Below are positions 27,298-34,466 of a stretch of DNA of 64,000 bases, piece after piece. The notes under the pieces are model-generated. The model was not told where the DNA came from. It did no database searches and saw only the letters and a program-made list of their open reading frames with translations. Both the position numbers and the translations under genes were made by a program. The stretch's first letter is position 1; the number at the start of each line of letters is the position of its first letter. The stretch lies in contig NZ_JAKVIL010000002.1 in assembly GCF_022601675.1 (NCBI RefSeq), positions 1 to 64,000 of the forward strand, given 5' to 3'. Origin of the DNA: Ancylobacter gelatini. Lineage in GTDB: Bacteria; Pseudomonadota; Alphaproteobacteria; Rhizobiales; Xanthobacteraceae.

Positions 27298-27660
27298 ATG
27301 CCCATCATCCGTATCCTCCGGCTGCTGCTGACGCTTCTTGCGCTGGGGTTCGCCATGGCGAACCCGGCGGTGGCGGTTCCGGCCATGACGGCCGGCGCGT
27401 CGGGCGCGGTGGACACCGGCGCGGCGACCATGCCGTGCCATGAGACGGAAGCGATTGCGTCGAAGGCGATGTCGCCTCCCGCCAAGATCGCGGGCGGCGC
27501 CCATCTGTGCTGCGTGCTGGCGTGCCTTGTGGTGCCGCCGCTCGGCGGGATGACACTGAGCCATCCGGTGGCACGTGCCGCCGTGCTCACACCCCCGACG
27601 ATGCTCGTGCCGCGCGGGCGCATGGTGGCGATGCCGACCCCTCCGCCGCGTTTTTCCTGA
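27298..27660 (+). CDS. Small exported Cys-containing protein of unknown function
   Basis: 120 residues with a signal peptide (MPIIRILRLLLTLLALGFAM, cleavage after AVA). The mature part has MPCHETEAIASKAM and HLCCVLACLVVPPLGGM; the four Cys with nearby His and Met suggest metal binding. This resembles small DUF2946-like proteins found beside copper genes. It is followed 77 bases later by a DUF305 protein with Met/His-rich sequence, so a shared role in copper handling is plausible but unproven. Confidence 0.6.
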   Translation: MPIIRILRLLLTLLALGFAMANPAVAVPAMTAGASGAVDTGAATMPCHETEAIASKAMSPPAKIAGGAHLCCVLACLVVPPLGGMTLSHPVARAAVLTPPTMLVPRGRMVAMPTPPPRFS

Positions 27661-27737
27661 ACCTCGCATCGAGCCGATCTGCGCGCGGCGCGTTTTCGCG
27701 CGGCGCGCTCACTACCGATGATTCAGGAGTTCACACC

Positions 27738-28151
27738 ATGAAGACCTTCCTTCGCGCCGGCCTCGTCGCCGGCAGCCTGCTGACGGCCGGCATTGCCTTC
27801 GCCCAGCAGGGGGCGCCGTCTGGAAACATGCCTCACGGCAACATGCCGGGCATGGACCACAGCGCCCATACAGGCGGGGCGGCGCCCGCCACCAGCCCGT
27901 CCAGTGCCGCCTTCGCCGCGGCCAATGCCAAGATGCATGAAGGCATGAGCGTGCCGATGACCGGCGACACCGATGTCGATTTCGCGCAGGGTATGATCCC
28001 CCATCATCAGGGCGCGATCGACATGGCCAGGATCCAGCTCGCCTTCGGCAAGGACCCGGAACTGCGCAAGCTGGCCGAGGACATCATCAAGGCGCAGGAG
28101 AGCGAGATCGCCTTCCTGAAGGAGTGGCTGGAAAAGAACGCGAAGAAGTAG
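27738..28151 (+). CDS. Exported DUF305-family protein (copper-related)
   Basis: 137 residues from the ATG at 27738, preceded by AGGAG. A signal peptide (MKTFLRAGLVAGSLLTAGIA) leads to a Met/His-rich stretch GNMPHGNMPGMDHSAHTGG. The DUF305 core follows (DVDFAQGMIPHHQGAIDMAR), whose HH-Q-A-M residues are the family signature. DUF305 proteins such as CopM bind copper in the periplasm. It is convergent with ctrA and ends before a shared terminator. Confidence 0.88.
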   Translation: MKTFLRAGLVAGSLLTAGIAFAQQGAPSGNMPHGNMPGMDHSAHTGGAAPATSPSSAAFAAANAKMHEGMSVPMTGDTDVDFAQGMIPHHQGAIDMARIQLAFGKDPELRKLAEDIIKAQESEIAFLKEWLEKNAKK

Positions 28152-28208
28152 CATTTCGCGACAGGACAAGGGCCGGCGCCAGCGAACGGCGCCGGTCTTC
28201 AGCAAACA

Positions 28209-28234
28209 AAAACCCCGCCTTGCGGCGGGGTTTT
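28209..28234. terminator. Bidirectional intrinsic terminator
   Basis: CCCCGCC (28213-28219) pairs with GGCGGGG (28224-28230) across a TTGC loop, and the stem extends through AAAA on the left and TTTT on the right. It can stop the DUF305 gene on the plus strand and ctrA on the minus strand. Confidence 0.9.
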
Positions 28235-28284
28235 CAGTTGGGCGGACGACAGGTCGCGTCACGCCTCTCGGGAACTCGTCCGGC

Positions 28285-28986
28285 TCAGGCGGGGATGCGC
28301 TGCTCCTGCTCGCCCATCTCCCGCAGCACATAGCCGCGACCCCAGACCGTCTCGATGAAATTGTGACCCTGGCTGGCATTGGCGAGCTTCTTCCGCAGCT
28401 TGCAGATGAAGACGTCAATGATCTTCAGCTCGGGCTCATCCATGCCGCCATAGAGATGGTTCAGGAACATCTCCTTGGTGAGCGTCGTGCCCTTGCGGAG
28501 CGAGAGCAGCTCCAGCATCTGGTACTCCTTGCCCGTCAGGTGCACGCGGGCGCCGCCGACTTCCACGGTCTTGGTGTCGAGGTTCACCACCAGCTCGCCG
28601 GTGATGATCACCGACTGGGCGTGGCCCTTCGATCGCCGGACAATGGCGTGGATGCGGGCGATCAGCTCGTCCTTGTGGAACGGCTTGGTGAGATAGTCGT
28701 CGGCACCGAAGCCGAGACCCTTCACCTTGTCCTCGATGCCGGCAAGGCCGGAGAGGATCAGGATGGGCGTCTTCACCTTCGCCACGCGAAGGCCCTTCAG
28801 CACATCATAGCCCGACATGTCGGGCAGGTTCAGATCGAGGAGAATGATGTCGTAATCATAGAGCTTGCCGAGATCGACACCCTCCTCGCCGAGATCCGTC
28901 GTGTAGACGTTAAAATTCTCGGACTTGAGCATCAGTTCGATGCTCTGCGCGGTCGCGCGGTCGTCCTCGATGAGCAAGACGCGCAT
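28285..28986 (-). CDS. ctrA: Cell-cycle response regulator CtrA
   Basis: 233 residues from the ATG giving [20 protein letters not shown]. The receiver has [20 protein letters not shown] with Asp51 as the phosphate acceptor and [20 protein letters not shown]. The OmpR-type DNA-binding domain shows [20 protein letters not shown] and [20 protein letters not shown], the near-invariant CtrA recognition region. CtrA is the master regulator of cell division, motility and replication control in alphaproteobacteria, phosphorylated through CckA-ChpT. The upstream spacer carries an unusual number of GANTC sites, pointing to CcrM control. A fliJ-like gene is divergent. Confidence 0.97.
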   Translation of the reverse strand: MRVLLIEDDRATAQSIELMLKSENFNVYTTDLGEEGVDLGKLYDYDIILLDLNLPDMSGYDVLKGLRVAKVKTPILILSGLAGIEDKVKGLGFGADDYLTKPFHKDELIARIHAIVRRSKGHAQSVIITGELVVNLDTKTVEVGGARVHLTGKEYQMLELLSLRKGTTLTKEMFLNHLYGGMDEPELKIIDVFICKLRKKLANASQGHNFIETVWGRGYVLREMGEQEQRIPA

Positions 28987-29517
28987 GCCAATCCCCTTCC
29001 CTCGCCACGGCCCCCGGGGTTTCGGCACAATCGGACATTACGCAGCCGAGCGTGACCCCACCCCGCGCCCGGCTTTGGCACAACCGATTCGACCTTCGAT
29101 GGATTAGGGATAACAAAGTCTGATTCTCCTGCACAAGCGGGGTTCTCGATTTTATTCGAGTCTTTCCGCAACGCGCTGGAACAGAAACAGAATCTGTGAG
29201 TCCAAACCCTAGAGTCGAATCTCAAGAAGTGCCTCTAAGTGAATCGTGCGACTCTGCTTTTCCGCAAAAGCCGTCGATCCACACCGGACGGTGACCTGAT
29301 CATTAACGAGGCCGGTAAACAAATCGTTTCCATCTGCCTGAAGAGTCACAGATTCAGCCCCCAATCGCCGCATTCGCGCCCACAGGGTAAGGAAGCGGCA
29401 ATATCTGTTCGCGATCATGACCATCGCCGCTGCGTAATGGCGGCTCGAACCGGAGGGGTATGCGCCGTGCACACGGGGCATGGGGGCCAGCCGGACGAAA
29501 AGCGGAGTATCGCCGGC
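28987..29517. promoter_or_regulatory. ctrA/fliJ intergenic control region with 11 GANTC sites
   Basis: This 531-base divergent spacer has no gene. GANTC sites, the target of the cell-cycle methylase CcrM, occur at 29086, 29122, 29158, 29190, 29198, 29212, 29217, 29241, 29250, 29343 and 29351. From base composition about one would be expected in that span. A TTAAC half site at 29304 is followed by GGTAAAC at 29315, a poor match to the CtrA box TTAA-N7-TTAA. The region is AT-richer than the flanks, as expected for promoters. Confidence 0.75.
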
Positions 29518-29913
29518 ATGAAGCTCGACACAGCCATTCGTCTCAAGCGGTTCCAGGCGGAGGAAAAGCGCCGCCATTTCGTTCAGATCGAGACCATGAT
29601 CTCGGACTTCGACCGCATGGCGCGCGAACTCGACCGGGAAATAGAGGCCGAGGAACAACGGGCCGGTATCACCGACGCCCAGCATTTCGCCTATCCGACC
29701 TATGCCCGCGCCGCGGCGACCCGCCGCGACAATCTGCGCCGCTCCGCTGACGAGCTGAAGCAGCAGCTCGACGAGGCCCGCGCGCTCTGGGACGCGGCGG
29801 TCGAGGAACTGAAGAAGGTTGAAGCGCTGGGCGAGCGCGAGCGCGGCCCCGAGGCGCCGGTGGAAATCGTCAAGAGCGTTGCCGGACGGGCGCGGGCCAG
29901 CCTCGCCATGTGA
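29518..29913 (+). CDS. fliJ: FliJ-like flagellar export chaperone
   Basis: 131 residues from the ATG giving MKLDTAIRLKRFQAEEKRRH, almost all predicted coiled coil with a C-terminal VEIVKSVAGRARASLAM. The length and heptad pattern match FliJ, the soluble stalk that escorts export substrates to the FliI ATPase. In many Rhizobiales a fliJ-like gene is divergent from ctrA with fliI near, which fits here except that fliI is absent: the next gene is a convergent acetyltransferase. The frame could be read from an earlier start, but the region before 29518 is control DNA. Confidence 0.78.
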   Translation: MKLDTAIRLKRFQAEEKRRHFVQIETMISDFDRMARELDREIEAEEQRAGITDAQHFAYPTYARAAATRRDNLRRSADELKQQLDEARALWDAAVEELKKVEALGERERGPEAPVEIVKSVAGRARASLAM

Positions 29914-29964
29914 TGTCGGCGTCGGACGCGCATTTCCCCGGCCGGGCTTCGGCCCCGTCGCCGT

Positions 29965-30657
29965 TCACGGTTGGATGATCGGGATGTGCGGTGCCGCCTC
30001 GCGCGGCAGCACGCCGGAAAGCCGGGGGTCGTCGACCACCTCCACCATCTGCGCCACCGGCTTGAAGCCCGCCTTGCGGTAGAAGCCGAGTGCGGCAGGG
30101 TGGTCGTTGCTGCAGGTGTGCACGAAGAACCGCGTCACCGCGCGCGCCCATACCAGCTCATTGGCGCGGTTGATCATGAAGCGGCCGGCCCCGGCGCCGA
30201 CCAGTGCCGGCACCACGCCGAAGAACGCCAGCTCGACATCCGGCGCCTGCCGGAAATCCAGCTCCAGCAGGCCGAGATCGGTCTCGTCCCCGCGCTCCAG
30301 CACATAAATTTCCACCGCCGGATCGGTGATGATCGTTTCCAGGGCGGCATCCGACAGCGATTGCCGCGAGAACCACAGCCAGTCCTCGCCGATGGCGCGG
30401 AACAGCGCGCGGTACCAGCGGGCACGCGGTGCGCTGACCCGGCGCAGCCGCAGTGGCTCGCCACCGCGTTCGGGCAATGGGGCGGGGCGGGCGTGCATTT
30501 CCAGAAAGGTGACGATGGTCGCGACCTTGCCCGGCGGCAGCGCGGTATAGCCGTTGAGATCAAGGGCAGGGCCGGGCGGTAGGGTCTGGGGCGTCTGGGG
30601 CGATGATGGATCGGTCACGGGAACCTGACGGGCGGTTGAACCTACCCGCTTGTACAA
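29965..30657 (-). CDS. GNAT-family N-acetyltransferase
   Basis: 230 residues starting MYKRVGSTARQVPVTDPSSP; a GTG 39 bases later is an alternative start. The first 75 residues are Pro-rich and unusual. The GNAT core follows: EIYVLERGDETDLGLLELDF, ELAFFGVVPALVGAGAGRFM (acetyl-CoA binding loop) and FFVHTCSNDHPAALGFYRKA. The acceptor is unknown. The gene is convergent with fliJ and divergent from cysA. Confidence 0.85.
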   Translation of the reverse strand: MYKRVGSTARQVPVTDPSSPQTPQTLPPGPALDLNGYTALPPGKVATIVTFLEMHARPAPLPERGGEPLRLRRVSAPRARWYRALFRAIGEDWLWFSRQSLSDAALETIITDPAVEIYVLERGDETDLGLLELDFRQAPDVELAFFGVVPALVGAGAGRFMINRANELVWARAVTRFFVHTCSNDHPAALGFYRKAGFKPVAQMVEVVDDPRLSGVLPREAAPHIPIIQP

Positions 30658-30799
30658 GGGGGAACCGCTCCGGCGCTACCACCGCGGTGCCATGGGCGGG
30701 GATGGAATTCGGCTTGAACGCGCCCGAGGGTTCACAACAGCGAATTTTCAGATATCTTACGGGTAATTCAATTTATTACACTTAATGGAAGTTAATTAG
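30658..30799. promoter_or_regulatory. AT-rich promoter spacer ahead of cysA
   Basis: 142 bases between the divergent GNAT and cysA genes. Its last 60 bases, from about 30735, are strikingly AT-rich (TTTTCAGATATCTTAC, then ATTCAATTTATTACACTTAA) compared with the surrounding GC-rich DNA. This suggests a strong or regulator-dependent promoter. I cannot assign exact -35 and -10 hexamers. Confidence 0.4.
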
Positions 30800-31900
30800 A
30801 TGACCGTCGCCGTGTCCATCGATTCCGTCGGCAAGAGCTTCGGCAGCGGGGCACCGGCACTGTCGCACGTCTCGCTCGACGTGGCGCCGAGCGAGCTGGT
30901 GGCGCTGCTCGGGCCTTCGGGCTCGGGCAAGACCACGCTGCTGCGCATCGTCGCCGGGCTGGAGCAGCCGAGCCATGGCCGCGTGCTGTTCAATGGCGAG
31001 GACGCGCTCTCGGTTCCGGTGCGTCGGCGCGGCATTGGCTTCGTGTTCCAGAACTACGCGCTGTTCCGGCATATGACAGTGGCGGAGAACGTCGCCTTCG
31101 GCCTGCGCTCGCGCCCGCGGGCCGAGCGGCCATCCGACGCAGAGATCCGCTCGCGCGTGGCCGATCTTCTCGCGCTGGTTCAGCTTGAGAGCTATGGCGG
31201 GCGCTTTCCCGCGCAGCTCTCCGGCGGCCAGCGCCAGCGCGTGGCGCTCGCCCGTGCGCTCGCCATCGAGCCGAAGGTGCTGCTGCTGGACGAGCCCTTC
31301 GGCGCGCTCGACGCGCTGGTGCGCAAGGAATTGCGCAAATGGCTGCGCGAGTTGCATGACCGCACCGGGCACACGACGCTGTTCGTGACCCACGATCAGG
31401 AAGAGGCGCTGGAGCTTGCCGACCGCGTGGTGGTGATGGGCAAGGGCAAGATCGAGCAGGTCGGCACCCCGGACGACGTGTATGACCGCCCGGCGACCGC
31501 CGCCGTGTTCGGCTTCATGGGCGAATCCAGCCGCATCGAGGTCGAGGTCAGGGACGGCGTGGCACTGGCCGGTAGCACCCCGATCGCGGCGGCGACTCAG
31601 ACCGTGCCGAATGGCCCGGGTCTGCTCTATGTGCGCCCGCATGACATTTCGCTCGGCCTGCCGGGCACGCCGGGCCTCAAGGGCCAGGTGCGCGGCTTCC
31701 GCCGCCACGGTGCGATCCGCCGGGTTGAGGTCGAGGTCGGCAGCGCGCTGTTCGAGGCCGACATCGCGCCGACGGTGCGGGTGCCGATCGGCGAGCCGGT
31801 GGCGGTGCGGCTCGACCGCGCGCGGCTGTTCCCCGGCGGCGGCCTTGGGGTCGACTGCCGCGCCCCGGCGGCGCAGCAGAGCGGCGAATACGCGATCTGA
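30800..31900 (+). CDS. cysA: ABC transporter ATP-binding protein, sulfate type
   Basis: 366 residues. The Walker [22 protein letters not shown]-loop [20 protein letters not shown], signature [16 protein letters not shown] and Walker [21 protein letters not shown] match CysA closely. The C-terminal regulatory TOBE-like part has [15 protein letters not shown]. CysA powers sulfate/thiosulfate uptake with CysT, CysW and a binding protein, none of which is adjacent. The gene is therefore separate from its usual partners or serves a related oxyanion system. It is convergent with tpm, 3 bases apart. Confidence 0.85.
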   Translation: MTVAVSIDSVGKSFGSGAPALSHVSLDVAPSELVALLGPSGSGKTTLLRIVAGLEQPSHGRVLFNGEDALSVPVRRRGIGFVFQNYALFRHMTVAENVAFGLRSRPRAERPSDAEIRSRVADLLALVQLESYGGRFPAQLSGGQRQRVALARALAIEPKVLLLDEPFGALDALVRKELRKWLRELHDRTGHTTLFVTHDQEEALELADRVVVMGKGKIEQVGTPDDVYDRPATAAVFGFMGESSRIEVEVRDGVALAGSTPIAAATQTVPNGPGLLYVRPHDISLGLPGTPGLKGQVRGFRRHGAIRRVEVEVGSALFEADIAPTVRVPIGEPVAVRLDRARLFPGGGLGVDCRAPAAQQSGEYAI

Positions 31901-31903
31901 CGC

Positions 31904-32539
31904 TCAGCGCGGCTCCAGCAGCCAGGCGTCCTCATGCGCGGGGTGGCCCTTGAGGCCTCCCTTCAGCGCCACCCGCTCCAGCCGCGAGACATGATAGGCC
32001 CCGCCATAATGGCGGCGCACTTCGTGCTCGGGCACGCTGAAGGGCGGGCCTGCCATCAGCGCGGGGTCATAGTCGAAGCTGATGAGAAGCTGGCGGGCGT
32101 GATGAGTGAGCGCGGCCAGATGCGCGGTGTACTCGCCGCGCATCGCCTCGGGCAGAGCGACCAGCGCCGCGCGATCGTAGACCGCGTCCACCGGGCCGAG
32201 CGCATCGCGGTCGAGATCGAAGATGTTGCCGGCGAACACCGTGATTGCCTCGGCCTCGAACCGCTCCAGCGTGCCCTCATAGGTGATGGCAGGTGTAAGG
32301 TTCAGCTCGGCAAAGAGCTGTTCGACGGCGAGCCGGCTCAGCTCGGCGCCGGCGACGCGATAGCCCTGCTGGAGCAACCAGTGGATATCGAGGCTCTTGC
32401 CGCAGAGCGGCAGGAAAACGCGGGCGCCCGGGTGCAGTCCCAGCGCAGCGAGATGGCGCAGCAGCAGCGGATGCGGCGCGGCACTATGAAAGCCGATGTC
32501 GTTGTCAGACCATTTGCGGTGCCAGAACTCATGTTCCAT
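31904..32539 (-). CDS. tpm: Thiopurine S-methyltransferase
   Basis: 211 residues starting MEHEFWHRKWSDNDIGFHSA, the highly conserved TPMT N-terminus. FLPLCGKSLDIHWLLQQGYR binds S-adenosylmethionine, and VYDRAALVALPEAMRGEYTA and FSVPEHEVRRHYG follow in the expected order. Bacterial Tpm methylates thiopurines and also tellurite or selenite species. It acts in the cytosol and stands alone, convergent with cysA. Confidence 0.93.
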   Translation of the reverse strand: MEHEFWHRKWSDNDIGFHSAAPHPLLLRHLAALGLHPGARVFLPLCGKSLDIHWLLQQGYRVAGAELSRLAVEQLFAELNLTPAITYEGTLERFEAEAITVFAGNIFDLDRDALGPVDAVYDRAALVALPEAMRGEYTAHLAALTHHARQLLISFDYDPALMAGPPFSVPEHEVRRHYGGAYHVSRLERVALKGGLKGHPAHEDAWLLEPR

Positions 32540-32608
32540 CGCCTGTCCTCTCGGTCGCCCCCGGCGCTGGATAGCGCGCCGCAGCCCACATCCGACACTC
32601 CCCTCATG

Positions 32609-33778
32609 TCAGCGCGATGGCGCCCGGATGAACGCGCCGAAGGCGCGCGGGCCATCCGCAACCACGATGTCATCGACGAGCTTGAGCGTCCTCGCATCGA
32701 CCACGCTCAGCGTGTTGGTCTCCCAGTTCGCGACATAGACGAAGGCGCCATCGCTGCTGGCGGCGATGCCTTCCGGGTATTCGCCGACCGCGACCGTGCC
32801 GATCGGTTCCAGCGTATCGAGGTCGAACACACTGAGCGTGCCGGCATACTGGTTGGTGACGAAGGCGCGGCCCTGCGCCAGCGCCACCGCATAGGGCCGC
32901 TCGCCGACCGTCACCGTGGCGATGAGCTGGCGCGTGGCGATGTCGATCACGCTGACATCGTTCGACGCGACATTGGCGGTGTAGGCGCGCGCTCCCGCCG
33001 CATCGATGGTGACGCCGAACGGGCGGCTTCCGACCTTGATCTCGCCGACCCGCTTCAGGCTCGCCGTGTCGATGACGCTCACCGCATCGGAATCGCGATC
33101 GGCGGAGAGCAGCAGCGCGCCATCCGGCGTGACCGCGAGACCGGAAGGCGAGAGCCCGGTTTCCACCGTGCCGAGAATGCGTCCACTGGCGGCCTCCACC
33201 GCCACCACTCGCGCGCCGTACCAGTCCGCGACATAGGCGACCTCACCGGAAGGCAGCACCGCGACACCGACCGGCCCGCCGCCGACATCCACCCGCGCGG
33301 TGACGGTGCGGGCGGCGGCGTCGAGAATGGTGAGTGCGCGGCCGTCCGGGCTGGTCACGAAGGCGCGCCGGCCATCCGGCGACACCGCGATACCCGCCGG
33401 CTTGCCGGGGATCGACAGCGTGGCCACGACCTTGCGCGTGTCGAGGTCGACGATGGAGAGCATTTCCGCCGGCTGCGAGGTGACGAAGGCTTCGTCCGGG
33501 CGGGCGGGGAAGGCGGCGAGGAAAGGCAGCAGCAGCAGGGCGCCCCAAAGCCCTCTCCACGAGGAAGCGGGATGGGAGGTCAGGCGGTTGCGCAGCGATG
33601 TGCTTGGCGGGCGCTGCCCCTCTCCCCACTGGTGAGAGGGGGCCGTGTCGCGCGTCCCGCACCCATCATCCCGACCGGAGGCAGGCCGATCCGCGATCAC
33701 GCCACAGGCGCTCGTCCTTCCCGGCACAGGACGGCGCGAGGCCGGGAGGAATTGCGAGGGCCGAAGCGCAGGCGGCAC
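32609..33778 (-). CDS. YncE/YVTN-type beta-propeller protein, exported
   Basis: 389 residues in the maximal frame. At least seven propeller repeats are readable, each with a V-A-V-SPDG-R-A-FVT pattern, for example GIAVSPDGRRAFVTSPDG and SVIDTASLKRVGEIKVGSRP. Such proteins are periplasmic and occur beside PQQ-alcohol dehydrogenase genes. A hydrophobic signal segment (GALLLLPFLAAFPA) lies at about residue 80. The first 75 residues are not protein-like and include a palindromic repeat, so the true start is uncertain. No in-frame ATG lies near the signal segment; two in-frame GTG codons fall within the first 40 codons. An MxaD-like gene follows upstream on the same strand. Confidence 0.75.
   Translation of the reverse strand: MPPALRPSQFLPASRRPVPGRTSACGVIADRPASGRDDGCGTRDTAPSHQWGEGQRPPSTSLRNRLTSHPASSWRGLWGALLLLPFLAAFPARPDEAFVTSQPAEMLSIVDLDTRKVVATLSIPGKPAGIAVSPDGRRAFVTSPDGRALTILDAAARTVTARVDVGGGPVGVAVLPSGEVAYVADWYGARVVAVEAASGRILGTVETGLSPSGLAVTPDGALLLSADRDSDAVSVIDTASLKRVGEIKVGSRPFGVTIDAAGARAYTANVASNDVSVIDIATRQLIATVTVGERPYAVALAQGRAFVTNQYAGTLSVFDLDTLEPIGTVAVGEYPEGIAASSDGAFVYVANWETNTLSVVDARTLKLVDDIVVADGPRAFGAFIRAPSR
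33617..33641. repeat. Palindromic repeat, copy 1
   Basis: CCCCTCTC (33617-33624) and GAGAGGGG (33634-33641) form an 8-bp stem with a 9-base loop. The 23 bases from 33618 agree at 19 positions with those from 44398 inside cobN, so both are copies of one dispersed element. A diverged arm (CCCTCTCCACGAGG) lies at about 33551-33564. The repeat falls within the nominal N-terminal codons of the propeller gene. Confidence 0.7.
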
Positions 33779-33790
33779 AGGCGCGCTCGA

Positions 33791-34348
33791 TCAGCTGCCG
33801 CCTTCGATCTTCTTCTTCAGCCCGTCGAGCCCTGCCTTGTAGAGCCCGCTCACGGCCTTGATCGCGGCCTCGTCGTTCAGTTCCGGCGGCGGGTCGTTGT
33901 TGGGGTAGCCGCGATAGAACGCGCCGCGCCACTCGACTTCCGACTTCTTGCCGCCGTCGAGCGGCGACACCACCAGCCAGGACGAGTAATTGGTGACGGG
34001 CAGCACCTTCACGTCGACCTTGTCGATCCGGTACATGAGCGTCATCTTCTCCGGATCGAGCTTGGCGACTTCCTCGTCCACCGTCGCCCCGCCCTTGAGC
34101 GTCAGCGTGCGCTTGGCGCCGGGGGCGTTGCCGCCCGTACCCTCGGTCTTGTCGACCACCGGAATCCAGCTGCCATCCTGGAAATTGGACACCACCGCCC
34201 AGACCTTCTCCGGCGCGGCGTTGATCTCGATCTTTTCGGAGACCTTCTGGCGCGTGGGGCCATGGGCATCGGCGCCGCTGAGCGTGACAACGGCGAGGGC
34301 GACCGCGGCACCGGCGGCGGCAAGGAGTTTCATCTTCATCGTTTCCAT
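33791..34348 (-). CDS. mxaD: MxaD-like SRPBCC periplasmic protein
   Basis: 185 residues starting METMKMKLLAAAGAAVALAV; an ATG nine bases later would also serve. A signal peptide ends near ADAHG. The mature protein HGPTRQKVSEKIEINAAPEK, then PGAKRTLTLKGGATVDEE, LPVTNYSSWLVVSPLDGG and FYRGYPNNDPPPELNDEAAI match MxaD of methanol-oxidising bacteria. MxaD assists electron flow between methanol dehydrogenase and its cytochrome. No dehydrogenase or cytochrome gene is adjacent; only the propeller protein accompanies it. The function is inferred from similarity. Confidence 0.8.
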   Translation of the reverse strand: METMKMKLLAAAGAAVALAVVTLSGADAHGPTRQKVSEKIEINAAPEKVWAVVSNFQDGSWIPVVDKTEGTGGNAPGAKRTLTLKGGATVDEEVAKLDPEKMTLMYRIDKVDVKVLPVTNYSSWLVVSPLDGGKKSEVEWRGAFYRGYPNNDPPPELNDEAAIKAVSGLYKAGLDGLKKKIEGGS

Positions 34349-34428
34349 CCCGGAGACTGGTTTTGTGGCCGGACTTCACGTCCGTTGGCAGCAGTCTACG
34401 AAGAGAAACGCGGTTCGTGAACTCTTGG

Positions 34429-34450
34429 AATCGGGAAAAACTTCCCGATT
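34429..34450. terminator. Perfect hairpin with T-rich flank between recQ and the mxaD-like gene
   Basis: AATCGGGAA (34429-34437) and TTCCCGATT (34442-34450) pair perfectly over 9 bp with a 4-base loop. The T-run follows on the plus strand (TTTATATTT), although both neighbouring genes are on the minus strand. On the minus transcript the stem is preceded by A-rich and followed by CCAAGAG sequence. It may stop antisense transcripts or act in the mxaD leader. Confidence 0.45.
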
Positions 34451-34466
34451 TTTATATTTGAGATTT

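Noticed and set aside
29304-29321. Possible CtrA box (TTAAC...GGTAAAC) in the ctrA/fliJ spacer
   Set aside because: The second half does not match TTAA at the required 7-base spacing. Only one half site fits.
29924-29951. GGGC-TTCG-GCCC hairpin between fliJ and the GNAT gene
   Set aside because: The stem is short and no T-run follows on either strand, so it is not called a terminator.
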